Shown: positions 52,933 through 61,970 of the stretch, piece after piece
Layout: every line of letters starts with the position of its first letter
Numbering within the stretch: the stretch's first letter is position 1
Origin: Clostridium saccharobutylicum DSM 13864
GTDB taxonomy: Bacteria > Bacillota > Clostridia > Clostridiales > Clostridiaceae
Assembly: GCF_000473995.1 (NCBI RefSeq)
Contig: NC_022571.1
Coordinates: 3,131,416 to 3,195,415 of the forward strand
Length of the DNA stretch: 64,000 bases
Direction: 5' to 3'
Translations under genes and position numbers: made by a program
The notes under the pieces: model-generated
Databases searched by the model: none
Seen by the model: only the letters and a program-made list of their open reading frames with translations
What the model was told of the DNA's origin: nothing

Positions 52933-54861
52933 TTATATAGCTTCATTATTTAAATATTCATATAGCGTTAATGATATTATAATCATCCTCATATCAATAA
53001 CATTATTATCAATTGAATTAACTTTTAAATGTTTTAATTGTTTCTTCAATTTTTCAATATCTAAATACTTTCTACTCTCTTCATCTTTAATAACTTCTTC
53101 TAATTTATCACATATATATTTTTGTTTAGGTAATAATCTTTGAATCCAATCAGCACTTTGTAATCCTTTTGTAAAAGAATTAAGTCTTATTTTATCTGGC
53201 AATATTTCTTTCATTGCTCTTTTTATTAATAATCTTTCTTCACCATTTCTTACAAACTGATCTATAGGTAAACTTAAACAAAACTCAACTACTCTTTTAT
53301 CTTTAGTTGGATCTCTTTGCACTATTCCATGTGCTAATGACATCTTACTCTCTATATTTCCAATCTGAGTCAACATCACTGGATCTAAAAAATATTGTCT
53401 GAGTTCTTTAATGTTTTTGCATTTTAAATTTATTAATCCATATTTACTTTTTTCAATTCTAGTATCTATATTCCATTTATTAATTAATTCCATTTTTAAT
53501 GGAGAGTTTTCATATTTATCTTGTATGGATAAACTTTTTCTTGTATTTTTATATTCTCTAAATGCTCTAATAATATATTTTGAGGTAGTAATTGGAGATT
53601 GATTATATAATTTACTGCATTCTAATACTTCCTTAACAACTTTACATAGATGCCCTCTCCCTAATAATGTCTTTATGTGAACTAAAAAATCTCCATATGA
53701 TATTGAGAAATTACCATATTGTCCAGTAAGTAAAACCTTAGAATTTCTTTTTTCTACTTTCTCCATAATTTCATTCACCCAAAATATATTTTGAAAGGTT
53801 TTATATGGCTGCTCTAATATTTTAGTGAATTTTTTTATGTCACTAACTGAATCTTTATTTTCGCTTTTACAATAATTTATTTCTAAATTGTTTATTACAT
53901 CTTTTAAACTATTAACATATTCACTTTCATCTGCAAATCTATACTTAGAAGTATCGTCCTTGTATCCATCCATAGGTATTGATGTATATGATATTAAATT
54001 TTTTTCTTTATTTTTTAATATATTTGCAGCTACACAAGCTACTGAAGTAGAATCCAATCCTCCACTAAGCATAATAGATATTTCTTTACTACTATCTATT
54101 CTAGAATTTACAGCTTCAAAAAACACTTTTTTGAATTCCTGTATATAATCATTATCCGATTTTAATTTTAATACTTCATTATTTGCTAATGGATTCCAAT
54201 ATTTATATTTTGTAAGTTTATTATTTTTGATAATTATGGCAGTAGCAGGTAAAACTTGATATATATTATTGTAAATAGTTTCTTCAGGCTCAAATTGATG
54301 AACAACACTTTTTAATGCTAAAAAATCACATATCCATCGTTCATTTAATTTTCTATTATTTTTTAATGGTTCAATTATAGTTGAAAAAGAAAATATATTA
54401 TTTTCATAAGAGTAATATAAACTACGACTCCCCATATGATCCTTTACACATAATACTTTTTTCTCTTTTTCGTCGTAAATAACAAACGCAAAATCTCCTA
54501 CCAAATACTTAGGACATTCTTCATTCCATTTTTCATAAGACAATAATATAACTTGACTATCAGTTATACTCATTTCCTTATCATATTTAATATTAAGCAG
54601 ACAGCATAATTCTTTCTTATTATATATACTAGCATCTGCAGTAATTATTAATCCTTTCTCTTTATCCCAAAGCGGTAATACTTCCTTTTTTGATTCATTT
54701 GTAATTTCTAATAATCCACATCCCATAAACATATTATTTTTATTTAAAGTTTTTTGAATATCTAATTTATACATTTTAAGACTGTCCATCATATTTTCTG
54801 CAGTAACAATAGATACTGATTCTCCATTGGTGTTTATCTTGCCACATATAGCTCCACTCAT
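52933..54861 (-). CDS. Lasso-peptide cyclase (asparagine-synthetase-like, C protein)
   Basis: Adenylates the ring Asp/Glu side chain of the precursor and closes the macrolactam. An N-terminal glutamine-amidotransferase-like domain (about 1-180) starts MSGAICGKIN and lacks the Cys2 nucleophile of true asparagine synthetase, as expected for lasso cyclases. The PP-loop is MLSGGLDSTSVACV; later YGDF, QRDPTKDKRVVEFCLSLP and RLLIKRAMKEILPDKIR match the family. 642 residues. The start at 54861 is set by GAGGTGGATAGA just before that ATG. It lies between the kinase gene (22 bases upstream) and the precursor. Confidence 0.9.
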   Translation of the reverse strand: MSGAICGKINTNGESVSIVTAENMMDSLKMYKLDIQKTLNKNNMFMGCGLLEITNESKKEVLPLWDKEKGLIITADASIYNKKELCCLLNIKYDKEMSITDSQVILLSYEKWNEECPKYLVGDFAFVIYDEKEKKVLCVKDHMGSRSLYYSYENNIFSFSTIIEPLKNNRKLNERWICDFLALKSVVHQFEPEETIYNNIYQVLPATAIIIKNNKLTKYKYWNPLANNEVLKLKSDNDYIQEFKKVFFEAVNSRIDSSKEISIMLSGGLDSTSVACVAANILKNKEKNLISYTSIPMDGYKDDTSKYRFADESEYVNSLKDVINNLEINYCKSENKDSVSDIKKFTKILEQPYKTFQNIFWVNEIMEKVEKRNSKVLLTGQYGNFSISYGDFLVHIKTLLGRGHLCKVVKEVLECSKLYNQSPITTSKYIIRAFREYKNTRKSLSIQDKYENSPLKMELINKWNIDTRIEKSKYGLINLKCKNIKELRQYFLDPVMLTQIGNIESKMSLAHGIVQRDPTKDKRVVEFCLSLPIDQFVRNGEERLLIKRAMKEILPDKIRLNSFTKGLQSADWIQRLLPKQKYICDKLEEVIKDEESRKYLDIEKLKKQLKHLKVNSIDNNVIDMRMIIISLTLYEYLNNEAI

Positions 54862-54883
54862 TCTATCCACCTCATCGTGTTAA

Positions 54884-55795
54884 TCATAAATTCATTAAAG
54901 TATTTTCTAACACTTTAATCTGTTCACTAATTGTATATTTATCTTTTGGTCTATATATACGATAAAATTTGATATTTTGAGCAATCTGTAAACATTTTTT
55001 AAAATATTCTGGAGGGATCCCATTCTTTTTTATCAACTCTATTCTATATATATTATTAATTAAAATTATCAATTTTTCTTTTCCTTTAATTTCTTCAATT
55101 TCTACTTTAGGATTGTTTCTTATTTTTATTTCACAAATTGCTCCCATTTTAACAGGTTTAGATACAAAATCTTTTCTAACTGGTATTTTATATTTTTCCC
55201 TATCATCATCAATTTTTTTAAATTTATTTAATTTATATCCCAACCTTAACATTGTATCTTTACATAATTTCTGTTGCGGATATGATGAATTTATCATAAA
55301 ATTATTATTAATAGCTGAAACATCATCTGCCATAAATAAATGCTTATTCAATCTTAACGCCGTTGTTAACGTAGATTTTCCTGCACCTGAATCTCCTACT
55401 ATAGTTAAAGTTTTATTATTAATAACAATAGTTCCTCCATGAATGGCTAAAGTATTTCTTTGAAATAGAACCATGCCTAAAGCAGTACCTAATAAATATG
55501 CTTTTACATCTTCTATGTCTGCATTTGCATTTTTATCAACTACAATAGTATTTCCATTATATATTAAGTAAGTTCCAACAGCTTTTATATTAAACCAAAT
55601 TTCTTTATAATTTGAGCTTAAATATAAATTTCTTCCTTGTTTTATACTATTCAGAACATTACTTGGAGTAATACCCATACAAATATTTATTTCCCAATTT
55701 ACATTAATACTTTTTAGTAATTCTGGAAATTCAATATCTGATTTAATTGTCAAACCATATACCTCATAATAATACTTAATATCCTTTGGTATCAT
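54884..55795 (-). CDS. HprK-like lasso-peptide kinase (303 aa)
   Basis: HPr-kinase-like protein of the type found in paeninodin clusters, where it phosphorylates the C-terminal Ser of the precursor. Walker A is VGDSGAGKSTL (P-loop 134-141), preceded by LAIHGGTIVINNKTLTI and followed by HLFMADDVSAI with the catalytic acidic pair. The N-terminal 110 residues form the family's recognition domain (YYEVYGLTIKSDIEFPEL). GGAGGAAAA precedes the start. The presence of a C-terminal Ser in the precursor supports the function. It lies between the B2 and cyclase genes. Confidence 0.87.
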   Translation of the reverse strand: MIPKDIKYYYEVYGLTIKSDIEFPELLKSINVNWEINICMGITPSNVLNSIKQGRNLYLSSNYKEIWFNIKAVGTYLIYNGNTIVVDKNANADIEDVKAYLLGTALGMVLFQRNTLAIHGGTIVINNKTLTIVGDSGAGKSTLTTALRLNKHLFMADDVSAINNNFMINSSYPQQKLCKDTMLRLGYKLNKFKKIDDDREKYKIPVRKDFVSKPVKMGAICEIKIRNNPKVEIEEIKGKEKLIILINNIYRIELIKKNGIPPEYFKKCLQIAQNIKFYRIYRPKDKYTISEQIKVLENTLMNL

Positions 55796-55892
55796 TTTTC
55801 CTCCACTTATTTATTCTAAATTATTAAAATATGCTTAATTAATATATATTAGTATATTCAAGAACATTTGAACTACATTTATCAATTATATA

Positions 55893-56405
55893 TTATTTAG
55901 AAAATTTCGCGACCACTGCAAAACCACTTCCATTTCCTCCCGTAACATAATATCTTCCACATCTTATCCATGAGTGAGCTACCAATTTAGATTTTTTTTC
56001 GTGTTTGCTCTCTGCATTTTTAATTATAATATTATTTTCTTTTAAAACACCTAAATATAGAGTATTTTGTATATGTTCTCTCGATAGTAAATACTGAGCT
56101 GTTAATGCTTGAACTAAACATTTACTTTCCCATGGTGTGTATTTAGAAACTTTATTTATAATCCACGATATTTTTTGTGCAATCTTATACTCGTTATTTT
56201 TTAAATTAAAAGATGATTCTCTATTTAATTCTCCCATATATTTTCGTAAATTCTTGAACGGAACAATTAGTATTGCACTTCTAATTATGGCTGTAAGTAT
56301 AAAAACCTGAAAAATCAAAATTTTATCTTTTAATTTCAATCGACTAAAATTCTTTAGTTGATTGAAATTAAAAATTTTCTTACTTAATTGTAATAAGCTC
56401 TTCAT
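55893..56405 (-). CDS. Lasso-peptide leader peptidase B2 (transglutaminase-like)
   Basis: Cysteine protease that removes the leader from the precursor. A 170-residue transglutaminase-like protein with C96 in WESKCLVQALTAQYLL and H144 in LVAHSWIRCG. An Asp at the spacing I would expect from McjB (12 residues after the His) is not present, so the third catalytic residue is unclear. The N-terminal part has a hydrophobic stretch (IFQVFILTAIIRSAILIVPF). The gene overlaps the B1 gene by 26 bases, so translation is coupled. AGGAG lies 10 bases before its ATG. Confidence 0.87.
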   Translation of the reverse strand: MKSLLQLSKKIFNFNQLKNFSRLKLKDKILIFQVFILTAIIRSAILIVPFKNLRKYMGELNRESSFNLKNNEYKIAQKISWIINKVSKYTPWESKCLVQALTAQYLLSREHIQNTLYLGVLKENNIIIKNAESKHEKKSKLVAHSWIRCGRYYVTGGNGSGFAVVAKFSK

Positions 56406-56655
56406 TTTCCAATACTCCTAGATAATTAAGTACATTACTTTCACAAGTTTTCTTATCAATATTATATTCTTGTAATAGTATTTTTATTAAATCTTTTACA
56501 TAAATTTCTTGTTCAATAATTTCCCAAATCCGACTTCCAACTGAATTTAATGCAAAATATTTACCCTTATCTAAATTCATCATAACCTTATCTCCATTTA
56601 AATCTGTAGTATCTATTTGTTTAGATTGACATACTTTTGTATTATAACCTACCAT
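56380..56655 (-). CDS. Lasso-peptide recognition protein B1 (PqqD-like RRE)
   Basis: PqqD-like RiPP recognition element that binds the leader and hands it to the B2 protease and cyclase. Typical segments: GDKVMMNLDKGKYFALNSVG, SRIWEIIE and DLIKILLQEYNIDKKTCESN with a C-terminal LGVLENEELI. The start is 56655, after TCGGAGGTTAAT; 91 residues, the usual size. Its 3' end overlaps the B2 gene. Split B1 and B2 are normal for Firmicute lasso systems. Confidence 0.9.
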   Translation of the reverse strand: MVGYNTKVCQSKQIDTTDLNGDKVMMNLDKGKYFALNSVGSRIWEIIEQEIYVKDLIKILLQEYNIDKKTCESNVLNYLGVLENEELITIK

Positions 56656-56759
56656 ATTAACCTCCGAAATTACATATTCTATCATTTAACAACTACAAAC
56701 ATTTATTACTCTATTATAAAAATACCTTATACCTTAAATTCATCACAAATTATTAATAT

Positions 56760-57968
56760 CTATAACTCAAAAGTTTTGATTAATTTTTTCCTTTTATCAA
56801 TAATATCCAATGTTATTTTATAATATTTAATTATTTTAACAACTCCATATTTTCTTATAAATATTCCCCTGATCGCATGATGTATCCACGCTATTGGTAA
56901 TAATAAGAAATTCTCCTTTGCATATTTATACCTATGGCTTAACAAAGCTCTAGGTGGAAAAATAAATCGAAATAATTTTTTGATATTAGTATTTACATAT
57001 TGTTGATTAGCTTCAATCCAACACAATTGTTTAAAACCATCTATTTCTTCTTTTTCTCCATGTACTCCAGCAGCAAAAATATTGGTTAATAATAATTGTA
57101 TCTCTTGCTCACTTATAAATTCGCTTGTTAAAATATTTTCCTGAATATTTATATCGAATATTTTATTTAAAAGTTCAAATATTCCTTTTATAAATTTTGA
57201 TATTCCATACAAAGATATTTTGTTGTCAAAACTTGTCCAATCTATATTTTTATTTTTAACAAATACTGCCATATCATATAATTGCCTTAATCCAAACCCT
57301 TTGTATTTAGCATGTACAGCCATATGGAAACACATATGCATGAGGAAATCTTCATTGCATAATGTTTTACACTTAACTCCACAAATGTTAAATTCAATCG
57401 TCCTTTTCCAAATATCTTTTTCAAAATTCTTTACACTTTCATTTAAATAAGAATCATTTATAAGTTTCCAATGAACTTCAATATATAATTGGTTTGAACA
57501 CATAAATCCTGCATGAATTGGATGATTATTCTCATAACATTTACAACCATTTTTTATAAGGTAGTTTTTAACAAGCAAATAATCTTGTGGTTTTATTAAT
57601 ATATCTGCATCACACATAGTTCTATATTCTGGTCTTGGATAAAAATTTCTTAAAACTACCCCCTTTAATAATATTATTTCTATTCCTTGCTGATCTAAGC
57701 CCTCAATTAACTTTGCAATACTATTTATATTTTGTATTTGAATTAAGTTTTCCTTTAAAATTTTCTGTCTCCATTCATTTAGAACACCATTATCAACGAA
57801 TTTAAAACTATTTCTATCGATTGAAGAATATACTAGTGAACTAATTTCATGTTGCTTGCTTTCATTTATAACTTTATTCAAACAATCACTATTTTCTTCT
57901 AATTTAATTTTTTTTCTATCTATAGATGATTTTAAAAGATTAACTATCACTTTTTGATATTGTTCCAT
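56760..57968 (-). CDS. Lasso-cluster nucleotidyltransferase family protein (402 aa)
   Basis: NTP_transf_5-type nucleotidyltransferase: LDQQGIEIILLKGVVLRNFY, then PRPEYRTMCDADILIKPQDY with the paired acidic residues, and YIEVHWKLIND. This family occurs beside the HprK-like kinase in paeninodin-type lasso clusters and is thought to add to the modification of the peptide or its phosphate. It is the first lasso gene, starting only 16 bases after the capsule tyrosine-kinase gene. AAGGTG precedes the start. Reaction not established. Confidence 0.8.
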   Translation of the reverse strand: MEQYQKVIVNLLKSSIDRKKIKLEENSDCLNKVINESKQHEISSLVYSSIDRNSFKFVDNGVLNEWRQKILKENLIQIQNINSIAKLIEGLDQQGIEIILLKGVVLRNFYPRPEYRTMCDADILIKPQDYLLVKNYLIKNGCKCYENNHPIHAGFMCSNQLYIEVHWKLINDSYLNESVKNFEKDIWKRTIEFNICGVKCKTLCNEDFLMHMCFHMAVHAKYKGFGLRQLYDMAVFVKNKNIDWTSFDNKISLYGISKFIKGIFELLNKIFDINIQENILTSEFISEQEIQLLLTNIFAAGVHGEKEEIDGFKQLCWIEANQQYVNTNIKKLFRFIFPPRALLSHRYKYAKENFLLLPIAWIHHAIRGIFIRKYGVVKIIKYYKITLDIIDKRKKLIKTFEL

Positions 57969-57984
57969 TTTTCACCTTACATAA

Positions 57985-58647
57985 TTACTTTTTTTTATCT
58001 ATTCCATAATAATACGAATACTTTTTTTTACTTTCTTTTACCTGATTTATTACTAAACCAATTATATTTGCACCTACTTTATTTAAAAGATTCTTAGCTT
58101 CTTTTACTGATTGTATCTTACTTTGACCAGCTTTTAATACAAGAATCGTTCCATCTACTTTTGTAGATAAGATTTGACCATCAGTAACAACATCTAATGG
58201 TGGACTATCTATTATTAAAATATCATATTTATTCTTAAGCTCTTCTAATAAATTATTCATTGCAGTTGAATTGATAATTTCTGATGGATTAGGTGGAATT
58301 TTTCCACTTGTCAATATATCAAGATTAGACTTATAGTGTTGAATTGCATTCTCTAATGTCTCTTCTTGTATTAACACCTGTGAAATACCAAGCAAATTTG
58401 ATACATTAAATTTTTTATGAATTGAAGGTTGTCTTAAATCACAATCGATAATTATTACATTTTTCCCGTTCTGAGCAAATGCTAGTGCTAAATTTCCTAA
58501 CACAGTTGACTTTCCTTCGCTGGGACAAGCACTTGTAACAACAATACTTTTAATTTCTTTTTCAATAGATAAATACTGCATATTAGTTCTTAATGTTCTA
58601 TATGCTTCTGCATCTATTGATTTTGGTTTATCTTCAAATACAAGCAT
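57985..58647 (-). CDS. capB: CpsD/CapB-type bacterial tyrosine kinase
   Basis: Autophosphorylating BY-kinase that works with a Wzz-like membrane partner to regulate polysaccharide export. Walker A VTSACPSEGKSTVLGNLALA, Walker A' VIIIDCDLRQPSIHKKF, Walker B DILIIDSPPLDVVTDG, and a C-terminal tyrosine cluster (YSYYYG) as phosphorylation site. The start is 58647 after AAGGAGGAAAATATA. It follows the Wzz-like gene and is followed after 16 bases by the lasso nucleotidyltransferase gene, an unusual neighbour. Confidence 0.9.
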   Translation of the reverse strand: MLVFEDKPKSIDAEAYRTLRTNMQYLSIEKEIKSIVVTSACPSEGKSTVLGNLALAFAQNGKNVIIIDCDLRQPSIHKKFNVSNLLGISQVLIQEETLENAIQHYKSNLDILTSGKIPPNPSEIINSTAMNNLLEELKNKYDILIIDSPPLDVVTDGQILSTKVDGTILVLKAGQSKIQSVKEAKNLLNKVGANIIGLVINQVKESKKKYSYYYGIDKKK

Positions 58648-58731
58648 TATATTTTCCTCCTTAAACAATCTGATTAAGTCAATTACTAATTCTGAATATT
58701 ATCAATATATCTAATTAAAAAACATATTATT

Positions 58732-59481
58732 TTAGTTCTCACATACTGGACTATTTAAATTCTTATTATTTTCTTTTCTATTATGCACATCATCATACCT
58801 TCTATGTTTTTTATCTTCCCATGGTATTACCCCTATTACAGATATACCCATTACTTTTTCAATTTGTTCTTTTGTCTTAAATGTATTATCCATATATTCC
58901 ATTATGAAAGATAATAGAATTCCAAATATAAGTCCTCCAAAAATACTTAACGATATATTCTTAAAATAATTAGGACTTACTGGATATTGAGGTAATTTAG
59001 CGGTCTCTATAACTTTTACCGTTCCATTTGGTATAAGCACTTTAGTTTCTTTTACAAACTCATCAACTATACCTTCTAACACTTCTTTTGCTAGTACATT
59101 GTTATTATTCTCATAACTTATTTCTAATATTTGAGTATCTGTCCTAGGCATAGCTACCAAAGTTTTATTTACCGCCGATGCTGTTATATCTAAATTTTTT
59201 TCGTCAATTACATTTTCGATTAAATCATTTGTCTTTATTAACTCTGAATATGTTTTTAGTAATTTCTGATACATTTCAATATCATTACTATCATACTTTA
59301 CATCTTTTGTTGCATCTTTACCTATAAAAACTTTTGTACTTACATTATAAACAGGCTTGATAACAAAAAGACTCATAACTACAACAATTAAAGTTATAAT
59401 GGTAGTTATTCCAACTATAACTTTCCATCTGTTTTTTAGTATTTTTAATATATCCTTAATTTCTAAATCCATTTCCTCCAT
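58732..59481 (-). CDS. capA: Wzz/CapA-type polysaccharide co-polymerase and kinase activator
   Basis: Chain-length determinant and membrane adaptor for CapB. Two transmembrane helices, at about 22-45 (WKVIVGITTIITLIVVVMSL) and 175-195 (NISLSIFGGLIFGILLSFIM), flank an extracytoplasmic helical domain. The proline-rich PQYPVSPN motif lies before TM2. A short cytoplasmic C-terminal tail (KVMGISVIGVIPWED) can activate the kinase. The start at 59481 follows GGAAGGGAAGAGA. Upstream is a 0.5 kb gap with folded sequence. Confidence 0.88.
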   Translation of the reverse strand: MEEMDLEIKDILKILKNRWKVIVGITTIITLIVVVMSLFVIKPVYNVSTKVFIGKDATKDVKYDSNDIEMYQKLLKTYSELIKTNDLIENVIDEKNLDITASAVNKTLVAMPRTDTQILEISYENNNNVLAKEVLEGIVDEFVKETKVLIPNGTVKVIETAKLPQYPVSPNYFKNISLSIFGGLIFGILLSFIMEYMDNTFKTKEQIEKVMGISVIGVIPWEDKKHRRYDDVHNRKENNKNLNSPVCEN

Positions 59482-59777
59482 TCTCTTCCCTTCCTTCATG
59501 ACTTAAATTTTAACTGTATCATATAGTTATAATATTTTTAAGCTATACATGAATAATCTTATTTATATGTTCATAAAGCATTGATATACTCGTTGCTTTA
59601 ACCTCAATACCACGTTTACTCTTATATTTTTCTAAAATACATATAGTAATAAAAATCAATTACTAGTTTACACACTATATATATATTTACATATAGTGTA
59701 TTTTAGAAGTATATTATAATATACTTTTTCTTAAGTTTTGATATAATAAAATCAATATATTTTTAATGTATTAAAAG

Positions 59778-59920
59778 CAAGATTTGACTCTACACAATAT
59801 CTTGATTCTTTATTCTTGAGCTTCGTATTAAGCAACTATTAAACTATATATAGTTCTTGCATTTAAATACAAAATGCAAGTGCAATATATTGTATAATAT
59901 ATTTTTAATACGATAGCTCC
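59778..59920 (-). promoter_or_regulatory. Folded leader upstream of the capA-capB-lasso genes
   Basis: On the minus strand an outer stem GGAGCTATCGTATTA/TAATACGAAGCTC (59920-59906 and 59830-59818, one bulge) encloses three hairpins: AATATAT/ATATATT, CTTGCATTT/AAATGCAAG (59880-59856) and the palindrome AACTATATATAGTT. Next comes CAAGAT/ATCTTG (59804-59778) followed by CTTTT, which resembles a weak terminator. A four-way junction plus terminator-like hairpin suggests an RNA control element. No known class is recognised. A palindrome ACACTATA/TATAGTGT lies further down at 59673-59700. The remainder of 59482-60017 shows nothing else. Confidence 0.5.
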
Positions 59921-60017
59921 TTCTTACTCATTAGATTAGATTTAATTGGATTTTACTGTATTGATTATAATTATATAAATTTAATTATAACTTTTTCTAT
60001 TTTGATTAGTGATTAAT

Positions 60018-61076
60018 TTAAACATCTGTATACATTCTCTCATAATACTTTTGATAATCTCCTAACGTTATATTTTTCATCCATTCTTTATTATCCAGAT
60101 ACCACTTAATAGTCTTTTTAATACCAACTTCAAAAGTAGTTTCAGGATGCCATCCCAATTCTAATTCTATCTTGTCTGGTGCTATTCCATATCTTCTATC
60201 GTGACCTTTTCTATCTTGAACATATTTTATCAAACTTTCAGTAACGCTTTTATCTACCTTGTCATTTATATATGCAATAACCGTCTTCACTATTTGTATA
60301 TTTGTTCTTTCATTATGTCCTCCAACATTATAAACTTCTCCAAGCCTGCCACCATTAATAACCATGTCAATTGCTTTTGCGTGGTCTTCCACAAATAGCC
60401 AATCTCTTATATTCAGACCATCTCCATACACTGGTAACTCTCTGTGATTTAAACAGTTATTTATCAATAGCGGAATTAACTTTTCTGGAAATTGAAATGG
60501 TCCATAGTTATTTGAGCATCTAGTTATATTTACAGGCATTCTATAAGTATCATAATAAGCTTTAACCATTAAATCTGAACTTGCCTTACTTGCGGAATAA
60601 GGGCTATGTGGATTTATTGGAGTTGTTTCTGTAAATAATCCTTCATCTCCTAATGATCCATAAACTTCATCTGTTGAAACATGAAGGAATTTAACATTTT
60701 TCTTAAATTCTCCTTTAATTATCCATGCATTTTTTGCACAATTAAGCATATTAACTGTTCCAAGTACATTTGTCTTAGCAAATATTGCTGGTTCTTTTAT
60801 ACTTCTATCAACATGTGATTCTGCTGCAAAATGAACAACGTAATTTATATCATAGTCTTTAAAAAGATTGGAAACTAGTTGGTTATCGCAAATATCTCCT
60901 TTAATAAAGGTATATCTTTTATCATTTTCAATCAATTTAAGATTTTCTAAATTTCCTGCATAAGTTAATTTATCTAAATTTATTATCTTAATGTCTTTAT
61001 ATTTATTTAACATATATAAAATAAAATTTGACCCTATAAATCCTGCCCCACCTGTAACTAAGTATATTTTCATCAT
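60018..61076 (-). CDS. rfbB: dTDP-glucose 4,6-dehydratase
   Basis: Second enzyme of dTDP-L-rhamnose synthesis, an extended SDR. NAD site VTGGAGFIGSNFI, active site STDEVYGSLGDEG with YSASKASSDL (YxxxK), ESHVDRSI, NNYGPFQFPEKLIP and the C-terminal VQDRKGHDRRYGI. 352 residues, normal. AAAAGGAG precedes the start. It is the last of the four rfb genes in the order A, C, D, B on the minus strand, 11 bases after rfbD. Confidence 0.95.
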   Translation of the reverse strand: MMKIYLVTGGAGFIGSNFILYMLNKYKDIKIINLDKLTYAGNLENLKLIENDKRYTFIKGDICDNQLVSNLFKDYDINYVVHFAAESHVDRSIKEPAIFAKTNVLGTVNMLNCAKNAWIIKGEFKKNVKFLHVSTDEVYGSLGDEGLFTETTPINPHSPYSASKASSDLMVKAYYDTYRMPVNITRCSNNYGPFQFPEKLIPLLINNCLNHRELPVYGDGLNIRDWLFVEDHAKAIDMVINGGRLGEVYNVGGHNERTNIQIVKTVIAYINDKVDKSVTESLIKYVQDRKGHDRRYGIAPDKIELELGWHPETTFEVGIKKTIKWYLDNKEWMKNITLGDYQKYYERMYTDV

Positions 61077-61087
61077 TCTACTCCTTT

Positions 61088-61969
61088 TTATTTATCTAAT
61101 TTATATATAAATGATTTTAATGCCTCTTGCCATCCTCTCATTTCATCACCAACCGTATTTCTAAACATCATATTGTCAAGTGATGAATGTTTTGGTCTTC
61201 TTGCTTTAGTTTTATATTCTTCTGATATACACGGTTTAACTTCACATTCTTCTTGTGACAATCTAATTATCATATTAGCGAAATCATACCATGTACATTC
61301 TCCTTTACCTGTGCAATGATATAATCCAAATTCTTCTGTTGGTATAAGCTTTAATATATGATAAGCTAAATCATTAGCATTAGTAGGATTTCCCTTTTGA
61401 TCATTAACAACAGTTATTATATTTCTTTCTTTGGCAAGCTTTCTCATAGTATATACAAAGTTACTTCCTACATATCCATAAAGCCAAGCTGTTCTCACAA
61501 TAAAGTACTTTGTAGAAAACTTCCTTACATAATTTTCACCTAAAAGCTTAGTTTTTCCATAAACACTACATGGAGCTGTTAAATCATATTCCTTTAGTGG
61601 TTTATCTCCTTCTCCACTAAATACATAATCAGTTGATATATGAACTAATTTAGCACTTATTTTTTCACATGCTATCGCTAAATTTCTAGGTCCAAGTGAA
61701 TTAACTTTAAATGCAAAGTTTTCATTACTTTCACACCAGTCAACATTTGTAGCTGCTGCACAATTAATAACTACATCTGGCTTTAAATCAGTTATTTTAT
61801 TAACAACTTGTCCTAAATCAGTTATATCTAATTTATCTATATCCAATGATATAACCTCGGATTCTTTTATAAAATCTGATACTTTACCAATTTCAGCTAC
61901 TCCACTTTTTATTATACCTTGAAGCTCATTTCCTAATTGTCCCTTTGATCCTGTAATTAATATCTTCAT
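61088..61969 (-). CDS. rfbD: dTDP-4-dehydrorhamnose reductase
   Basis: Last step to dTDP-L-rhamnose. N-terminal MKILITGSKGQLGNELQ, STDYVFSGEGDKPLKEYD, SVYGKTKLLGENYVR and RTAWLYG match RmlD. The start at 61969 is taken because it gives the family N-terminus and lies one base after the rfbC stop. An in-frame ATG at 62017 within rfbC would add 16 unrelated residues. Confidence 0.94.
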   Translation of the reverse strand: MKILITGSKGQLGNELQGIIKSGVAEIGKVSDFIKESEVISLDIDKLDITDLGQVVNKITDLKPDVVINCAAATNVDWCESNENFAFKVNSLGPRNLAIACEKISAKLVHISTDYVFSGEGDKPLKEYDLTAPCSVYGKTKLLGENYVRKFSTKYFIVRTAWLYGYVGSNFVYTMRKLAKERNIITVVNDQKGNPTNANDLAYHILKLIPTEEFGLYHCTGKGECTWYDFANMIIRLSQEECEVKPCISEEYKTKARRPKHSSLDNMMFRNTVGDEMRGWQEALKSFIYKLDK

Positions 61970-61970
61970 T

